The notes under the pieces: generated by a model
The model's database searches: none
What the model was told of the DNA's origin: nothing
Seen by the model: only the letters and a program-made list of their open reading frames with translations
Assembly: GCF_900114635.1 (NCBI RefSeq)
Contig: NZ_FOTQ01000008.1
Coordinates: 122,883 to 186,882 of the forward strand
Direction: 5' to 3'
Origin: Shimia aestuarii
GTDB taxonomy: Bacteria; Pseudomonadota; Alphaproteobacteria; Rhodobacterales; Rhodobacteraceae
Length of the DNA stretch: 64,000 bases
Position numbers and translations under genes: made by a program
Shown: positions 33,553-43,351 of the stretch, in pieces
Numbering within the stretch: position 1 is the stretch's first letter
Layout of the letters: the number at the start of each line of letters is the position of its first letter

Positions 33553-35151
33553 TTACGGCGTACCCGGGGGCGCTGTCAGCTTCTCCATGACCTTGTCGAG
33601 GCTGAAGCTCGCAGCCTCCTGGCGTGGTGGGTATTCCTTGAAGGTCTCAAGGAACTGGGCCACGTAGGCTTGCGCCGGGACAAGCATGTAAGCACGGTCC
33701 AGCATCCAGTCGTAGTAGGTGTTGGAGGTCCGGTACGCACGCTCATAGGGATCGCGGCGCAGGTTGGTGATAAGGGGCACGCGCAGCGGCGTCAGCGGTT
33801 CCATCCAGGCACGCAGTGTTGCCCAAGCCTTTTGTTCGAGGAAGGTGATTTTCCAGTCGCCGAAGCGGAGCGCTGCAAGGTCGCCGTCATCCGTGAAATA
33901 GAAAATCTCGCGGCGCGGGCTCTTGTCGGTTTCACCGGTCAGCATCGGCAGGATGTTGTAGCCGTCGAGATGCACGCGATAGTCACGCCCGCCTCCCACT
34001 TCGGCAACGGTAATCCCGTCGAGCAGGTCTTCCTTGACGGTTTCGTTGCCAGCTGCGGCGAGGAAGGTCGGCAGCCAGTCCATGTGGTGCACGATTTCGT
34101 TGGAAACGGTGTCGGCCGCAATCTTTCCGGGCCAGCGGACCATGGCAGGCACGCGCCATCCGCCTTCCCATTGGGTGTTCTTTTCACCCCAGAACGGAGT
34201 CATCGCCGCATCCGGCCACGTGTTCATGTGCGGGCCGTTGTCGGTCGAGTAGAAAACGATGGTGTTGTCGGCAATGCCAAGCTCATCGAGAAGGGCAAGG
34301 AACTCGCCGATATGCATGTCGTGTTCGATCATGCCAGCGGTGTACTCGTCCACCTGCTTGCCGACGATCTCGTTGGCCTTGGCCCACTTATCCTCGGCAA
34401 CATGGGTGCGGAAATGCATCCGGGTGCCTGACCACCAGACAAACCACGGCTTGCCCTGGTCCTCGTTGCGCTTGATGAAGTCGATGGCGGCGGCGACGGT
34501 TTCGTCATCCACGGTTTCCATGCGCTTCTTGGACAGAGGGCCGGTGTCCTCGATCGTGCCATCCGCCGACGACTTGATCACGCCGCGCGGGCCGAAGCGT
34601 TCGCGGAAGGTCGATCCGTCAGGCAGGACGGCGTCATTCGGATAATCGATATTCTCCGGCTCTTCCTCGGCGTTGAGGTGATAGAGGTTGCCGAAGAACT
34701 CGTCAAAGCCGTGGTTGGTCGGCAGGTGTTCGTCCCGGTCGCCAAGGTGGTTCTTGCCGAACTGTCCGGTGGCATAGCCTTCGGCCTTGAGAAGGCCGGC
34801 AATGGTGGGATCTTCGACCTGCATGCCTTCCTTGGCACCGGGCAAACCCACTTTGGACAGGCCGGTGCGGAACACCGACTGGCCCATGATGAAAGACGAG
34901 CGGCCCGCGGTACAGGATTGTTCACCGTAATAGTCGGTGAACATCATGCCTTCATCGGCAATCCGGTCAATGTTGGGGGTCTGGTACCCCATGAGCCCAC
35001 GGGTGTAGGCCGAAATGTTCGATTGGCCGACATCGTCGCCCCAGATCACGAGAATATTTGGCTTGTCCTGCGCCTGCGCTGCCGAGGCAATGCCCCCGAT
35101 CAGAAACGCAGCCGCGAGGACAGGTCGCCTCAGGCTTACTGAAAATAACAT
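33553..35151 (-). CDS. Secreted arylsulfatase
   Basis: A 532-residue sulfatase. Signal peptide (PVLAAAFLIGGIASAAQAQ), first metal-binding segment NILVIWGDDVGQSN, and the formylglycine signature SCTAGRSSFIMGQ, whose Cys must be oxidised by a maturase. Later metal ligands appear in YSTDNGPHMNTWPD. Start chosen at MLFSVSLRR, where CGGGGAG lies at good spacing. It would release sulphate from sulphate esters in the periplasm. No maturase gene was found in the window. Confidence 0.92.
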   Translation of the reverse strand: MLFSVSLRRPVLAAAFLIGGIASAAQAQDKPNILVIWGDDVGQSNISAYTRGLMGYQTPNIDRIADEGMMFTDYYGEQSCTAGRSSFIMGQSVFRTGLSKVGLPGAKEGMQVEDPTIAGLLKAEGYATGQFGKNHLGDRDEHLPTNHGFDEFFGNLYHLNAEEEPENIDYPNDAVLPDGSTFRERFGPRGVIKSSADGTIEDTGPLSKKRMETVDDETVAAAIDFIKRNEDQGKPWFVWWSGTRMHFRTHVAEDKWAKANEIVGKQVDEYTAGMIEHDMHIGEFLALLDELGIADNTIVFYSTDNGPHMNTWPDAAMTPFWGEKNTQWEGGWRVPAMVRWPGKIAADTVSNEIVHHMDWLPTFLAAAGNETVKEDLLDGITVAEVGGGRDYRVHLDGYNILPMLTGETDKSPRREIFYFTDDGDLAALRFGDWKITFLEQKAWATLRAWMEPLTPLRVPLITNLRRDPYERAYRTSNTYYDWMLDRAYMLVPAQAYVAQFLETFKEYPPRQEAASFSLDKVMEKLTAPPGTP

Positions 35152-35564
35152 GCGCGTATCTCCCCGTCGCATAAACTGGTTTTGTCCAGTGGCGTCATTC
35201 GCCACAAGAATGTTACGAGTGTGCAGGGGAAACAAATCGTTTTCCACCACTCTTCCAGATAGTTTCGCTTTTCGAAACTGCTTGCGCAGTTCTTGAAATC
35301 AACCATGGCGCGAAACTGGATTGGATTCACCCTATTTGCATGGTCAGGGTCGGTGTGCCGAATTCAGCGGGGCCCGTCGTCGCCGTTTTGAAGTCTGTCG
35401 AGCCAACTCTTCCCGGGTTCCCCGGGCAGGTTCTCCGTGACAGTTGATTCGAAAAAGTAATGAACATATTAATAAATTTGCCGACCTGCCGGCCCTTGCG
35501 GCGAAAATTGCGCTGGATCATGGAGGGCTTTGTGGCACTCTGGCCAAAGACCAAGGAGACCGAC
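35152..35564. other. Intergenic region between the two divergent sulfatase-family genes
   Basis: About 410 bp that should hold both promoters. It is more AT-rich than the flanks, mainly near 35200-35230 and 35450-35480 (TAATGAACATATTAATAAATT). I see no coding signal, RNA gene or clear operator; the inverted bits CCGGGTTCCCCGGG and GCCGACCTGCCGGC are short. Confidence 0.5.
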
Positions 35565-37241
35565 ATGCCCGACCCCGCCAGCGCGTCCGACAAGGACATG
35601 AACATCCTGTTCATCATGTATGACCAGTTACGGTTCGATTACCTGAGCTGCGCCGGGCACCCGCATCTGGACACGCCCAACTTTGACCGGGTCGCGGCTA
35701 GGGGCGTGCGTTTTACCAACGCCTACGTCCAGTCGCCGATCTGCGGCGCGTCGCGCATGAGTTTCTACACCGGGCGCTATACCTCGTCGCACGGGGCGCA
35801 GTGGAACGGGTTTCCCCTGCGTGTGGGCGAGCAGACACTCGGGGATCACCTGCGCCGGATCGGCATGGATTGCTGGCTTCTGGGCAAGACCCACATGAAG
35901 GCCGATGCCGAGGGCATGGCCCGTCTCGGCCTCAGCCCGGACAGCGAAATCGGCGCACGGCAGGCGGAATGCGGCTTTGACAGCTGGATCCGGGACGATG
36001 GGCTCTGGGGTGAAGGTCCGGACGGGTTCTACGACGAGAAACGCTCGCCCTATAACGAATATCTCAAGTCCAAGGGCTATCCGTCCGAAAACCCGTGGTC
36101 CGATTTCGCCAATGCCGGGATTGACGAGAATGGCGACATCGCCTCGGGCTGGATGTTCAAGAATGCCGACAAGCCCGCCAATATTCGCGAGGAAGACAGC
36201 GAGACACCCTGGCTGACCCAACGCGCCATCGAGTTCATCGACCAAGCCAAGGGGCGCTGGTGCGCCCATGTCAGCTTCATCAAGCCGCACTGGCCCTATA
36301 TCGTGCCCGCGCCCTATCACGCCATGTACGGTGCAAACCATGTGCCGCAGGCGGTGCGCAGCGATGTCGAGCGGGAAGACCCGCAACCGGTTTACGGCGC
36401 CTATATGGAGAACAAGATCGCACAGGCCTTTCAACGTGAGGATGTGCGTCAGAAGGTGATCCCGGCCTATATGGGGTTGATCAAGCAATGCGACGATCAA
36501 CTGGGCGTGCTGCTGGATCACCTCGAAGCCACGGGGCGCATGGACAGCACGATGATCGTTCTCACCTCCGATCACGGTGACTATCTTGGCGATCACTGGC
36601 TGGGCGAAAAAGACCTGTTTCACGATCCCTCGGTCAAGATCCCGATGATCATTTACGACCCGCGCGGCGAAGCCGATGCCACCCGCGGCACGACCTGTGA
36701 CGTGCTGGTCGAGTCGATCGACCTCGCCGCGACCTTTGTCGAATTTGCCGGGGGCAGGGTGCCCGATCACATCATCGAGGGGCGCTCGTTATTGCCATGG
36801 CTCGAAGGCAGGACACCCGAATGGCGTGACTTCGCGATTTCAGAATATGACTATTCCGCCACCCCGCAGGCAGTAAAGCTTGGCGTCGAACCGCGTGATG
36901 CGCGCCTTTTCATGGTGTTTGACGGCCGCTTCAAACTGATCCATGCCGAGGGTGGCTTCCGCCCGATGCTTTTTGATCTTCAGGAAGATCCGCAGGAATT
37001 CCACGATCTGGCCAAGGGCACGGCGCACGCGGCCGAGATCGACCGCCTATACGGCTATCTTGCCCAATGGGGGCGGCGGTTGTCGCAACGCGTGACCCGC
37101 TCCGAAGACGACATCAAGACCATGCGCGGCCGGTCCGGTCGCAAGGGCATCTTGCCGTTCCTCGTGGACGGGTCGGAAGTGCCCGAGGAACTGACCGAGA
37201 AAATCCGAGGCACGGCGCCGAAACGCTATGTCGGGGGCTGA
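35565..37241 (+). CDS. Sulfatase/phosphonate monoester hydrolase-type alkaline phosphatase superfamily enzyme
   Basis: A 558-residue cytoplasmic-looking protein without signal peptide. Metal-binding start NILFIMYDQLRFDYL, nucleophile region PICGASRMSFYTGRY (Cys likely converted to formylglycine), and second metal site LTSDHGDYLGDHWL near residue 330. CxxxR with Ala instead of Pro suits the sulfatase/phosphodiesterase branch. AAGGAG precedes MPDPASAS, so I start there and not at an earlier ATG. It may hydrolyse a sulphate or phosphate ester inside the cell. Confidence 0.88.
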   Translation: MPDPASASDKDMNILFIMYDQLRFDYLSCAGHPHLDTPNFDRVAARGVRFTNAYVQSPICGASRMSFYTGRYTSSHGAQWNGFPLRVGEQTLGDHLRRIGMDCWLLGKTHMKADAEGMARLGLSPDSEIGARQAECGFDSWIRDDGLWGEGPDGFYDEKRSPYNEYLKSKGYPSENPWSDFANAGIDENGDIASGWMFKNADKPANIREEDSETPWLTQRAIEFIDQAKGRWCAHVSFIKPHWPYIVPAPYHAMYGANHVPQAVRSDVEREDPQPVYGAYMENKIAQAFQREDVRQKVIPAYMGLIKQCDDQLGVLLDHLEATGRMDSTMIVLTSDHGDYLGDHWLGEKDLFHDPSVKIPMIIYDPRGEADATRGTTCDVLVESIDLAATFVEFAGGRVPDHIIEGRSLLPWLEGRTPEWRDFAISEYDYSATPQAVKLGVEPRDARLFMVFDGRFKLIHAEGGFRPMLFDLQEDPQEFHDLAKGTAHAAEIDRLYGYLAQWGRRLSQRVTRSEDDIKTMRGRSGRKGILPFLVDGSEVPEELTEKIRGTAPKRYVGG

Positions 37242-37336
37242 AACAACGGGTCCTGCGTTGCGGCGGGGCGCGCGGGCGGGTACCACTTGGACGGGTGCCC
37301 CAGAGTGCGCCTTGATGAACGGGATCTGAACCGCCA

Positions 37337-38464
37337 ATGACAGCCTTCACCTTCCTGCATAGTTCCGACCTGCATCTTGGAAAAGGCTTCGGGCGGATGC
37401 CCCAGGACCTTCGGGGGCGGCTGATCGAGGCCCGCCACGAGGTTTTGTCTACGCTCGCCAAGGTGGCGCGGGCACACGGCGCCGGGCATGTGCTTCTGGC
37501 CGGGGATACGTTTGACACGACTGGTCCGTCCGAGCAGGTGCGCCGACAGGCGGCGACCGCCATGCGCGCAGCGGATGATCTGCACTGGTGGATTCTGCCG
37601 GGCAACCACGACAGCTTGGGTGGAGAAGAGCTCTGGGCGCGTTTCCAAGACGAGGCGGGGGATAACGTGCATGTGCTTAGCAGGGCGGCGCCCGTGGCCA
37701 TGGCGCCCGGTGTGCACCTACTGCCGTCGCCCTGGCCTCATCGCTTTCCGGGGCGCGACCTGACCGCGTGGATGGTCGATTGTGCAACCCCGCCCGAGGA
37801 CTTGCGGATTGGCCTGGCGCATGGTGGCGTGGTGGATTTTGGCGATAATTTCGACAGTTCCGCCACGATCCCGCCCGACCGGGACAAGACCGCGCGGCTG
37901 GATTACCTCGCGCTGGGCGACTGGCACGGTCCCCTGTCCATCGGTCCGCGCGCGCAGTTTTCCGGCAGTCCGGAGCGCGACCGCTTTCGCCATGCCGGGC
38001 GCGGCTCGTGCCACGTGGTCACGCTCGATGCCCCCGGTGTCTTGCCCCGGATCGAGCAGGTCGTCACGGGGCGGTTTCACTGGGGCGCTCCCACGTTATC
38101 GCTGACGCCGGGGCAGGACGTGACCAGCGCCTTTGAGGCGCTTTTGCCTTCCGATCGCGGTGCGCGGCGCGACCAGCTTCTCAAGCCGCGATTGCAGGGG
38201 TTCCTGCGCCTTTCGGAACGCGCGGCGCTCGAGACCGCGATTGCCGAGGCGTGCCCGGATTTTGCGCTGCTGGAGGTGGAACAGGGGGAACTGGCGACCG
38301 AGTACGAGGCCGGGGATATCGACGAGATAGCCCCGTCCGGCGCGTTGCGCGAGGCGGTGGACGCGCTCTTTGCCGAAGCCACGGCAGAAGGTGGAGACAC
38401 CGAGACCGCCGAACTGGCGCAGGCCGCGCTCAATCGTCTGTGGTCACTGGTGCGCGAGGTCTGA
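37337..38464 (+). CDS. SbcD/YhaO-like DNA repair metallophosphoesterase
   Basis: A 375-residue calcineurin-type phosphoesterase. Metal ligands appear in SSDLHLGKGFG, AGDTFDTTG, LPGNHDSLGG, LAHGGVVDF and LGDWHG. It pairs with the following SMC-like ATPase gene, whose ATG comes 3 bp after this stop. Together they resemble SbcD-SbcC or YhaO-YhaN, nucleases acting on DNA ends. Target and biological role are not established from the sequence. Confidence 0.87.
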   Translation: MTAFTFLHSSDLHLGKGFGRMPQDLRGRLIEARHEVLSTLAKVARAHGAGHVLLAGDTFDTTGPSEQVRRQAATAMRAADDLHWWILPGNHDSLGGEELWARFQDEAGDNVHVLSRAAPVAMAPGVHLLPSPWPHRFPGRDLTAWMVDCATPPEDLRIGLAHGGVVDFGDNFDSSATIPPDRDKTARLDYLALGDWHGPLSIGPRAQFSGSPERDRFRHAGRGSCHVVTLDAPGVLPRIEQVVTGRFHWGAPTLSLTPGQDVTSAFEALLPSDRGARRDQLLKPRLQGFLRLSERAALETAIAEACPDFALLEVEQGELATEYEAGDIDEIAPSGALREAVDALFAEATAEGGDTETAELAQAALNRLWSLVREV

Positions 38465-38467
38465 GCC

Positions 38468-41068
38468 ATGAAGATCACCACGATTACCCTGCAGAATGTG
38501 CGACAGTTCATCGACCCGGTTGCGATCTCGGGCATTGGTGGCGGGCTGAACGTGTTGACGGCCGCGAACGAGGCCGGCAAATCCACCTTCTTTGACGCGC
38601 TGCATGCGGCGTTCTTTGCCAGCCACCGCTCGTTTGACAAGGTGGTGCAGGGGTTGGTGCCCAATGCCGGGGGCAGCCCCTCTGTCATGGTTGATTTCGA
38701 AAGCGCAGGGGATGTGTGGCGGCTTGAGAAAAGCTGGGGCCGCAAAGCTTCGGAAAAGGCCGCGCGTCTCTATCGCAATGGAACGCTTGTCGCGCAAGCG
38801 GGCGAGGCCGAAGACCAGCTTGCCGGGGTGATCGGTGCCCAGGCGCAGGGCGGTCCTGCAGGGCTTTTATGGGTGCGCCAGGGTGTTGTGGACATGTCCG
38901 AGGGCGGTGCCGAACAGGTCGCGCGGCGCGGCATCATGGACTCGGTCGCGGGAGAGGTCGAGGCGATGACCGGCGGGCGGCGCATGGAAGCGGCGCTCGC
39001 TGCTGTGCGCAAGGCGCTGGACGCGGAAATCACATCGCGTGGCCCCAAGAAGGACAGCACCTACAAGGCACGTATCGACGAGGTCGCGACCCTTGAAGAG
39101 GCACAGGCCGCGCTCGAAACTTCGGTGCGCGCGCAAGAGGATGATCTGGCACGCCGTCGCAAGGCGCGTGCGGAATTGGCCGAAATCAGCGCACCCGAAA
39201 TCCGCCAGGCCGACGAAAAGGCCGCCGCCACCGCTGCGCAGGCGCTCGCTGTCGCGCGGGCCCATGCCGACAAGATCAGGACCGCAGCCGGCACGGTCGA
39301 CACCCTGAAAGCCAGGCATGACAACGCGGCTGACAGGATTGACCGTCTGGACCGGGCGCTGGGCGAGGCCAGCGCGGCGAGAGCGGCGCTTGATGCCGCA
39401 ACGACGCAGGTGACGCAGGATCGCGCAGAATACGAAGTCGCGGATCAGCGCCATGAAACAGCCCTTGCCGCCGATACCTGCGCGGCGAAGGCGGCCAGTG
39501 CGGCATCGGCCGCCCTGCAGCAGGTCTTGCGCGCCCAGGGCGCCGAAGCCGCCCGCGCCGAACGTGCCGCGCTTGAGAAGAGGCTCAAGTTGGCCGACGA
39601 GACACGCTATCACATCGAGGCGCTTGACGCGCAGATCGCGCAATTGCTGTCTGCAGATGCGCTGCGTCGGCTCGATGCGCTGGCCGGGGATGTTTCGGTT
39701 GCAACGCGCGCCCGGGATGCGGCGGCGGCGTCCCTGACCATTCACTATGCAAAGGGGGCGGAAGCGCGCATCACCCGGGGCGGACAGGTCGTTCCCCCGG
39801 ACACGCCCCACCCCCTGCCGGATCGCGCAATTTTTGACATAGAAGGGGTCGGGCAGCTCGTGTTCCGACCTGGAGAAGGCGGTAGCGCCGACAGCCTCGC
39901 CAGGGCCGAAGCCGCCCTGTCCAAGGCGCTGGCCGAGACGGGGCATGCCGAATTGGCCTCCGCGCGCGCCGACGCAACGGGTCGCGTCACACTAGAGGCG
40001 CAAAGACGCGACCTTTTGGCCGATCTCAAGGCACTGGCCCCGGACGGGCTGGAGGCGCTGCGTGCGACACTTGCCCGTTTGCCCGAACCCGCCGGGCCGG
40101 ATCCTGATCTGCCGGATCTCGTCACAGCAGAGGCCGAGGAAGTCACGGCGCGGGAGGCCCGGAACGGCGCCAAGATCGCTCTGGAAGCCGCGCGACAGGC
40201 GCTGTCAAAGGCGCGCGACGCGCTGAGCCGAAGCGAAGCGGCGCTCACTGCCGCCCAAGGGCGCCACACGCGCGCGCAGGCAGAGTTGTCGGCTTTTTCG
40301 GATGCGGCGGCGGCCTTGGACGAGATGCGGAGCTTGGCCCAAACGCTGCAAGCCGAGCTTGCCGGGGCCACCGCCGAGCTGGACGCGCTGAGGCGCGAGG
40401 CGCCGGATCTGCGCGCCGCCGAAGCCGCAGACAAACGCGCGCGTTCGGTGATCGACACCACGCGGGAACGGTCGCAGGCGCTCGAAATCGAGCTGGCCCG
40501 GTTGGATACGGCCATTGGGCAACGTGGCTCGGAAGGGATCGAGGAAGAACTGGCGCTGACCACGGAACGGCTCTTGTCGGCGCGTGCGGCGCTGGCCGCC
40601 ATCGAATTCGACATCAAGGTCAACCAGCGTCTCTTGTCTGCGCTGGAAACCGCACGGGCAGGGGCGCGTGACCGCCATGTCGCCCCCGTGGTCAAGGAAC
40701 TCGTGCCGCTGCTGCGTCTGATCTGGCCGGACGCATCGCCGGTGGTAGATGCCGAAACCGGCATGATCACCCGGCTCACCCGCCGCGAAATCGAAGAAGA
40801 GGTCGATATGCTGTCGGGCGGGACGCGCGAACAGCTGTCGCTGTTGGTGCGCCTTGCCTTTGCGCGTATTCTGGCGCGAGAGGGACGCGCGGCGCCGGTC
40901 ATCCTCGATGATGCGATCGTCTACACCGATGACGATCGCATCATGCAGATGTTTGATGCCCTGACTTTGCAAGCCGAGGACGTTCAGGTGATCGTCCTGT
41001 CCTGCCGCCAACGCGCGTTCCGAGAACTGGGGGGCACGCTGCTGACAATATCTCCCGCTGCCGGCTGA
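38468..41068 (+). CDS. SMC/Rad50-like ATPase (YhaN/SbcC-type)
   Basis: An 866-residue protein. N-terminal Walker A AANEAGKSTFFDAL near residue 35. A long Ala/Glu/Arg-rich coiled-coil region covers about residues 180-710. The C-terminal ABC signature is LSGGTREQLSLLVRLAFARIL, followed by Walker B VILDDAIVYTDDDR. It should form a head dimer with the adjacent phosphoesterase. AAA_23/AAA_27-type proteins of this length are usual for YhaN. Confidence 0.9.
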   Translation: MKITTITLQNVRQFIDPVAISGIGGGLNVLTAANEAGKSTFFDALHAAFFASHRSFDKVVQGLVPNAGGSPSVMVDFESAGDVWRLEKSWGRKASEKAARLYRNGTLVAQAGEAEDQLAGVIGAQAQGGPAGLLWVRQGVVDMSEGGAEQVARRGIMDSVAGEVEAMTGGRRMEAALAAVRKALDAEITSRGPKKDSTYKARIDEVATLEEAQAALETSVRAQEDDLARRRKARAELAEISAPEIRQADEKAAATAAQALAVARAHADKIRTAAGTVDTLKARHDNAADRIDRLDRALGEASAARAALDAATTQVTQDRAEYEVADQRHETALAADTCAAKAASAASAALQQVLRAQGAEAARAERAALEKRLKLADETRYHIEALDAQIAQLLSADALRRLDALAGDVSVATRARDAAAASLTIHYAKGAEARITRGGQVVPPDTPHPLPDRAIFDIEGVGQLVFRPGEGGSADSLARAEAALSKALAETGHAELASARADATGRVTLEAQRRDLLADLKALAPDGLEALRATLARLPEPAGPDPDLPDLVTAEAEEVTAREARNGAKIALEAARQALSKARDALSRSEAALTAAQGRHTRAQAELSAFSDAAAALDEMRSLAQTLQAELAGATAELDALRREAPDLRAAEAADKRARSVIDTTRERSQALEIELARLDTAIGQRGSEGIEEELALTTERLLSARAALAAIEFDIKVNQRLLSALETARAGARDRHVAPVVKELVPLLRLIWPDASPVVDAETGMITRLTRREIEEEVDMLSGGTREQLSLLVRLAFARILAREGRAAPVILDDAIVYTDDDRIMQMFDALTLQAEDVQVIVLSCRQRAFRELGGTLLTISPAAG

Positions 41069-41116
41069 TGCCTTCCGCAGCCGAGCAGGGGGAACGATCC
41101 GCCTTGATCCCCGCCG

Positions 41117-42061
41117 TCAGGCGCTTGGAAGACGCGTGGCGGCAATCCGGTTTTCGTGTTCACGGCGACTGATGTCGACGATCTTGTCAATCAACCTCGG
41201 CACGGCGGGATGATGGACCTTGCCCTTCAATGTCGCCACGGTCCAAACTCCGGACACCCCAATGTCGATCGGGATTTTCTTCAGGATTCCAAGCGAAACC
41301 TGGTTACGCACAGTCCCCGCGGTTGTCAGCAATACGAGGTCACTCTCGGCGACCGCATCACGCAACGCGGCAATGTTGTGGCTGGTGACAGCAATCAGCG
41401 GTTCAGCCCCGTTCCATTCGATTCCGAGGAACTTTGCGAGGTCGCGCAAAACGTCTTCAGGAAACTGGGGACCTGCGAGTTTGTACCGGGACAGGTCGCG
41501 CGGAAGGGGATTGCGGATTGTCAGGATCGGGTGGCCCGGTCGGCAATAGGCACCGCCTGACTGCGGGGACAGTTCGACCAGGTCCATGTCTTCCACATGG
41601 CTTCGCATGTCGCGCATGTCCCCGACGATGACGTCGCACATTTCATCCCGCAGCGTCGGTTTGAGTTCGACCGTTTCGCGCACGATCATGTCCAGGGTCA
41701 CGTTGGGAAAGGCATTGTGCCACTCCGCGATGATGGGTCCGGCAAGTGCCGTGGAAAACACCGGTGGCACACCGAGCCGGATATGCCCTCCGGTTCCCGC
41801 GTTCAGGTTGGCAAGCGTTTGCTCGAGGTTGCGTGACTGAAACAGGATGGCCTCGACCCGGGCAATGATGTTGCGGCCTGCCGCCGTCAGCCTGACCGGG
41901 CGTTCGGACCGCTCGAAGAGGGTCATTCCCAGTCGGGTTTCGAGGCTTCTGATCGAATTGCTCAGGGCAGGTTGCGTGATGTGGGCGAGTTCGGCCGCAC
42001 GGGCAAAACTCCCTTCCTGTGCCACCAGCTTGAAGTGGTGGAGCTGCGTCAGATTCTGCAA
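41117..42061 (-). CDS. LysR-family transcriptional regulator, TTG start
   Basis: A 314-residue LysR protein. The HTH is at residues 15-45 (EGSFARAAELAHITQPALSNSIRSLE), followed by a substrate-binding domain. The start codon appears to be TTG, six bases after AAGGA; no ATG in this frame fits the standard N-terminus LTQLHHFKLVA. It is divergent from the TRAP operon, and a perfect 6-3-6 palindrome lies between them, so it probably controls uptake and catabolism of the TRAP substrate. Confidence 0.9.
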   Translation of the reverse strand: MQNLTQLHHFKLVAQEGSFARAAELAHITQPALSNSIRSLETRLGMTLFERSERPVRLTAAGRNIIARVEAILFQSRNLEQTLANLNAGTGGHIRLGVPPVFSTALAGPIIAEWHNAFPNVTLDMIVRETVELKPTLRDEMCDVIVGDMRDMRSHVEDMDLVELSPQSGGAYCRPGHPILTIRNPLPRDLSRYKLAGPQFPEDVLRDLAKFLGIEWNGAEPLIAVTSHNIAALRDAVAESDLVLLTTAGTVRNQVSLGILKKIPIDIGVSGVWTVATLKGKVHHPAVPRLIDKIVDISRREHENRIAATRLPSA

Positions 42062-42158
42062 ATTCCATCCTTTTCGTCGTTCGTATGGGCAACGTACTGC
42101 GGCGGTTCACTGCCGGGGCGGGGTGCAAGTGGCTGATTTTGGGCAGAAACGCATTAGC

Positions 42159-42173
42159 ATTCATAGCATGAAT
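42159..42173. promoter_or_regulatory. Palindrome ATTCAT-AGC-ATGAAT, candidate LysR operator
   Basis: A perfect 15-bp inverted repeat of T-N11-A type lies in the 198-bp region between the LysR gene and dctP. It is followed by an AT-rich stretch that is a likely promoter for dctP. Confidence 0.55.
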
Positions 42174-42259
42174 TTTATATATCAAAAAATAAATTTGCGC
42201 GAATGTAATTTCACACTGATGTTTCTACCGAAAACGCAACATGCGTCAGGAGGAGCACC

Positions 42260-43267
42260 ATGACCATTCTCAAATCTCTCGTCATCGCTGGGGTCGTTGC
42301 AATCGCCGCGACAACTGCCCAAGCCGAAACCGTTCTGAAACTGGCCACCGCCGCCCCCGAGAAAACTCCGTGGGGGGCGCAGGTCAATCGTCTGGCCGCC
42401 GCGATTTCCGAAGAAAGCGAAGGCCGGCTCAAGGTCGAGCCCTATTTCAACTCGCAATTGGGTACGGAAAACGACACGCTTGCGCAGTTGGCGCGCGGGC
42501 GCATCGAGATGGGTCTTTTCACCGTGAGCGCCGCCGGTCAGCAGGCGCCCGAAGTTGGCCTGATGCAGCTTTATGGATATTTTGACGACAATGATCAGCG
42601 CGCCTGTGTTCAGGACAAGTACCTGACAGACGAAATCCGCACGCGCCTTGCGCCCAAGGGGGTGTATTTTGGATCATGGGCCGAAGTCGGCAATGGTTAC
42701 CTGATGTCGGACCGCGAAATTACCGATGTCGATCAGCTCAAGGGGCTGAAAATTGGTATTTCCGTCAACAGGATCAACACGGAACACTGGAAAGTCTTTG
42801 GCGCTAACCCCGTTCCGCTCAGCCCCGGCGAAGCGGCGTCCTCGGCGTCGACCGGTCTGATTGATGTCTACCCGACGGTCTACACCTTCTACATCCCCTC
42901 CGGCCTGAGCAAGATTTTCCCGATCGTGAACGAATACAACTATTCGAACGGCCCCGGTATGTTTGCCGTGAGCCAACGGGTGATGGATCGATTGAGCGAC
43001 GAGGACCAGGCCGCGATCAAACGGGCGTTCGCCCGCGATGCATTTGCGTCCAAGGCGATCATGGACGAGATCTTTGCCTTCGAAGACAAAATGCGGGCGC
43101 TCCACACATCCCAGGGCGGCAAGATCGTGACCCTGACCGACGATCAGGTGGCGGGTATTCGTGGCAAGCTGGCGCCCTGGTGGTCGGCCATGGCCGCAGA
43201 TTACGGCGCAGATGGCGAAGCCATTTTCCAGTTGATGGAAGAGGCCAAGGCCGCCTGCTCGGGCTGA
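42260..43267 (+). CDS. dctP: TRAP transporter substrate-binding protein
   Basis: A 335-residue DctP-family periplasmic protein with a signal peptide (SLVIAGVVAIAATTAQA). The body shows family features (LGTENDTLAQLARGRIEMG, FGANPVPLSPGEAASSASTGLIDV). The segment that usually has a carboxylate-binding Arg reads KIGISVNRINTEHW, so ligand binding could differ from typical C4-dicarboxylate proteins. GGAGGAG lies before the ATG. Neighbours suggest a hydroxy, keto or amide-containing organic acid as ligand. Confidence 0.9.
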   Translation: MTILKSLVIAGVVAIAATTAQAETVLKLATAAPEKTPWGAQVNRLAAAISEESEGRLKVEPYFNSQLGTENDTLAQLARGRIEMGLFTVSAAGQQAPEVGLMQLYGYFDDNDQRACVQDKYLTDEIRTRLAPKGVYFGSWAEVGNGYLMSDREITDVDQLKGLKIGISVNRINTEHWKVFGANPVPLSPGEAASSASTGLIDVYPTVYTFYIPSGLSKIFPIVNEYNYSNGPGMFAVSQRVMDRLSDEDQAAIKRAFARDAFASKAIMDEIFAFEDKMRALHTSQGGKIVTLTDDQVAGIRGKLAPWWSAMAADYGADGEAIFQLMEEAKAACSG

Positions 43268-43298
43268 CCCCGTCAACCCTGATCCCGCACGAAAACAG

Positions 43299-43323
43299 GC
43301 GCTGCCCCGCGTGAACGGGGCGC
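43299..43323 (+). terminator. Hairpin between dctP and dctQ
   Basis: GCCCCG pairs with CGGGGC around CGTGAA, extended by GGCG/CGCC. There is no T run, so it more likely stabilises the dctP mRNA or gives partial termination. This would let the binding protein be made in excess over the permease. Confidence 0.5.
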
Positions 43324-43351
43324 CGCATGCGCCACGTGGAAAGCTGATCCC

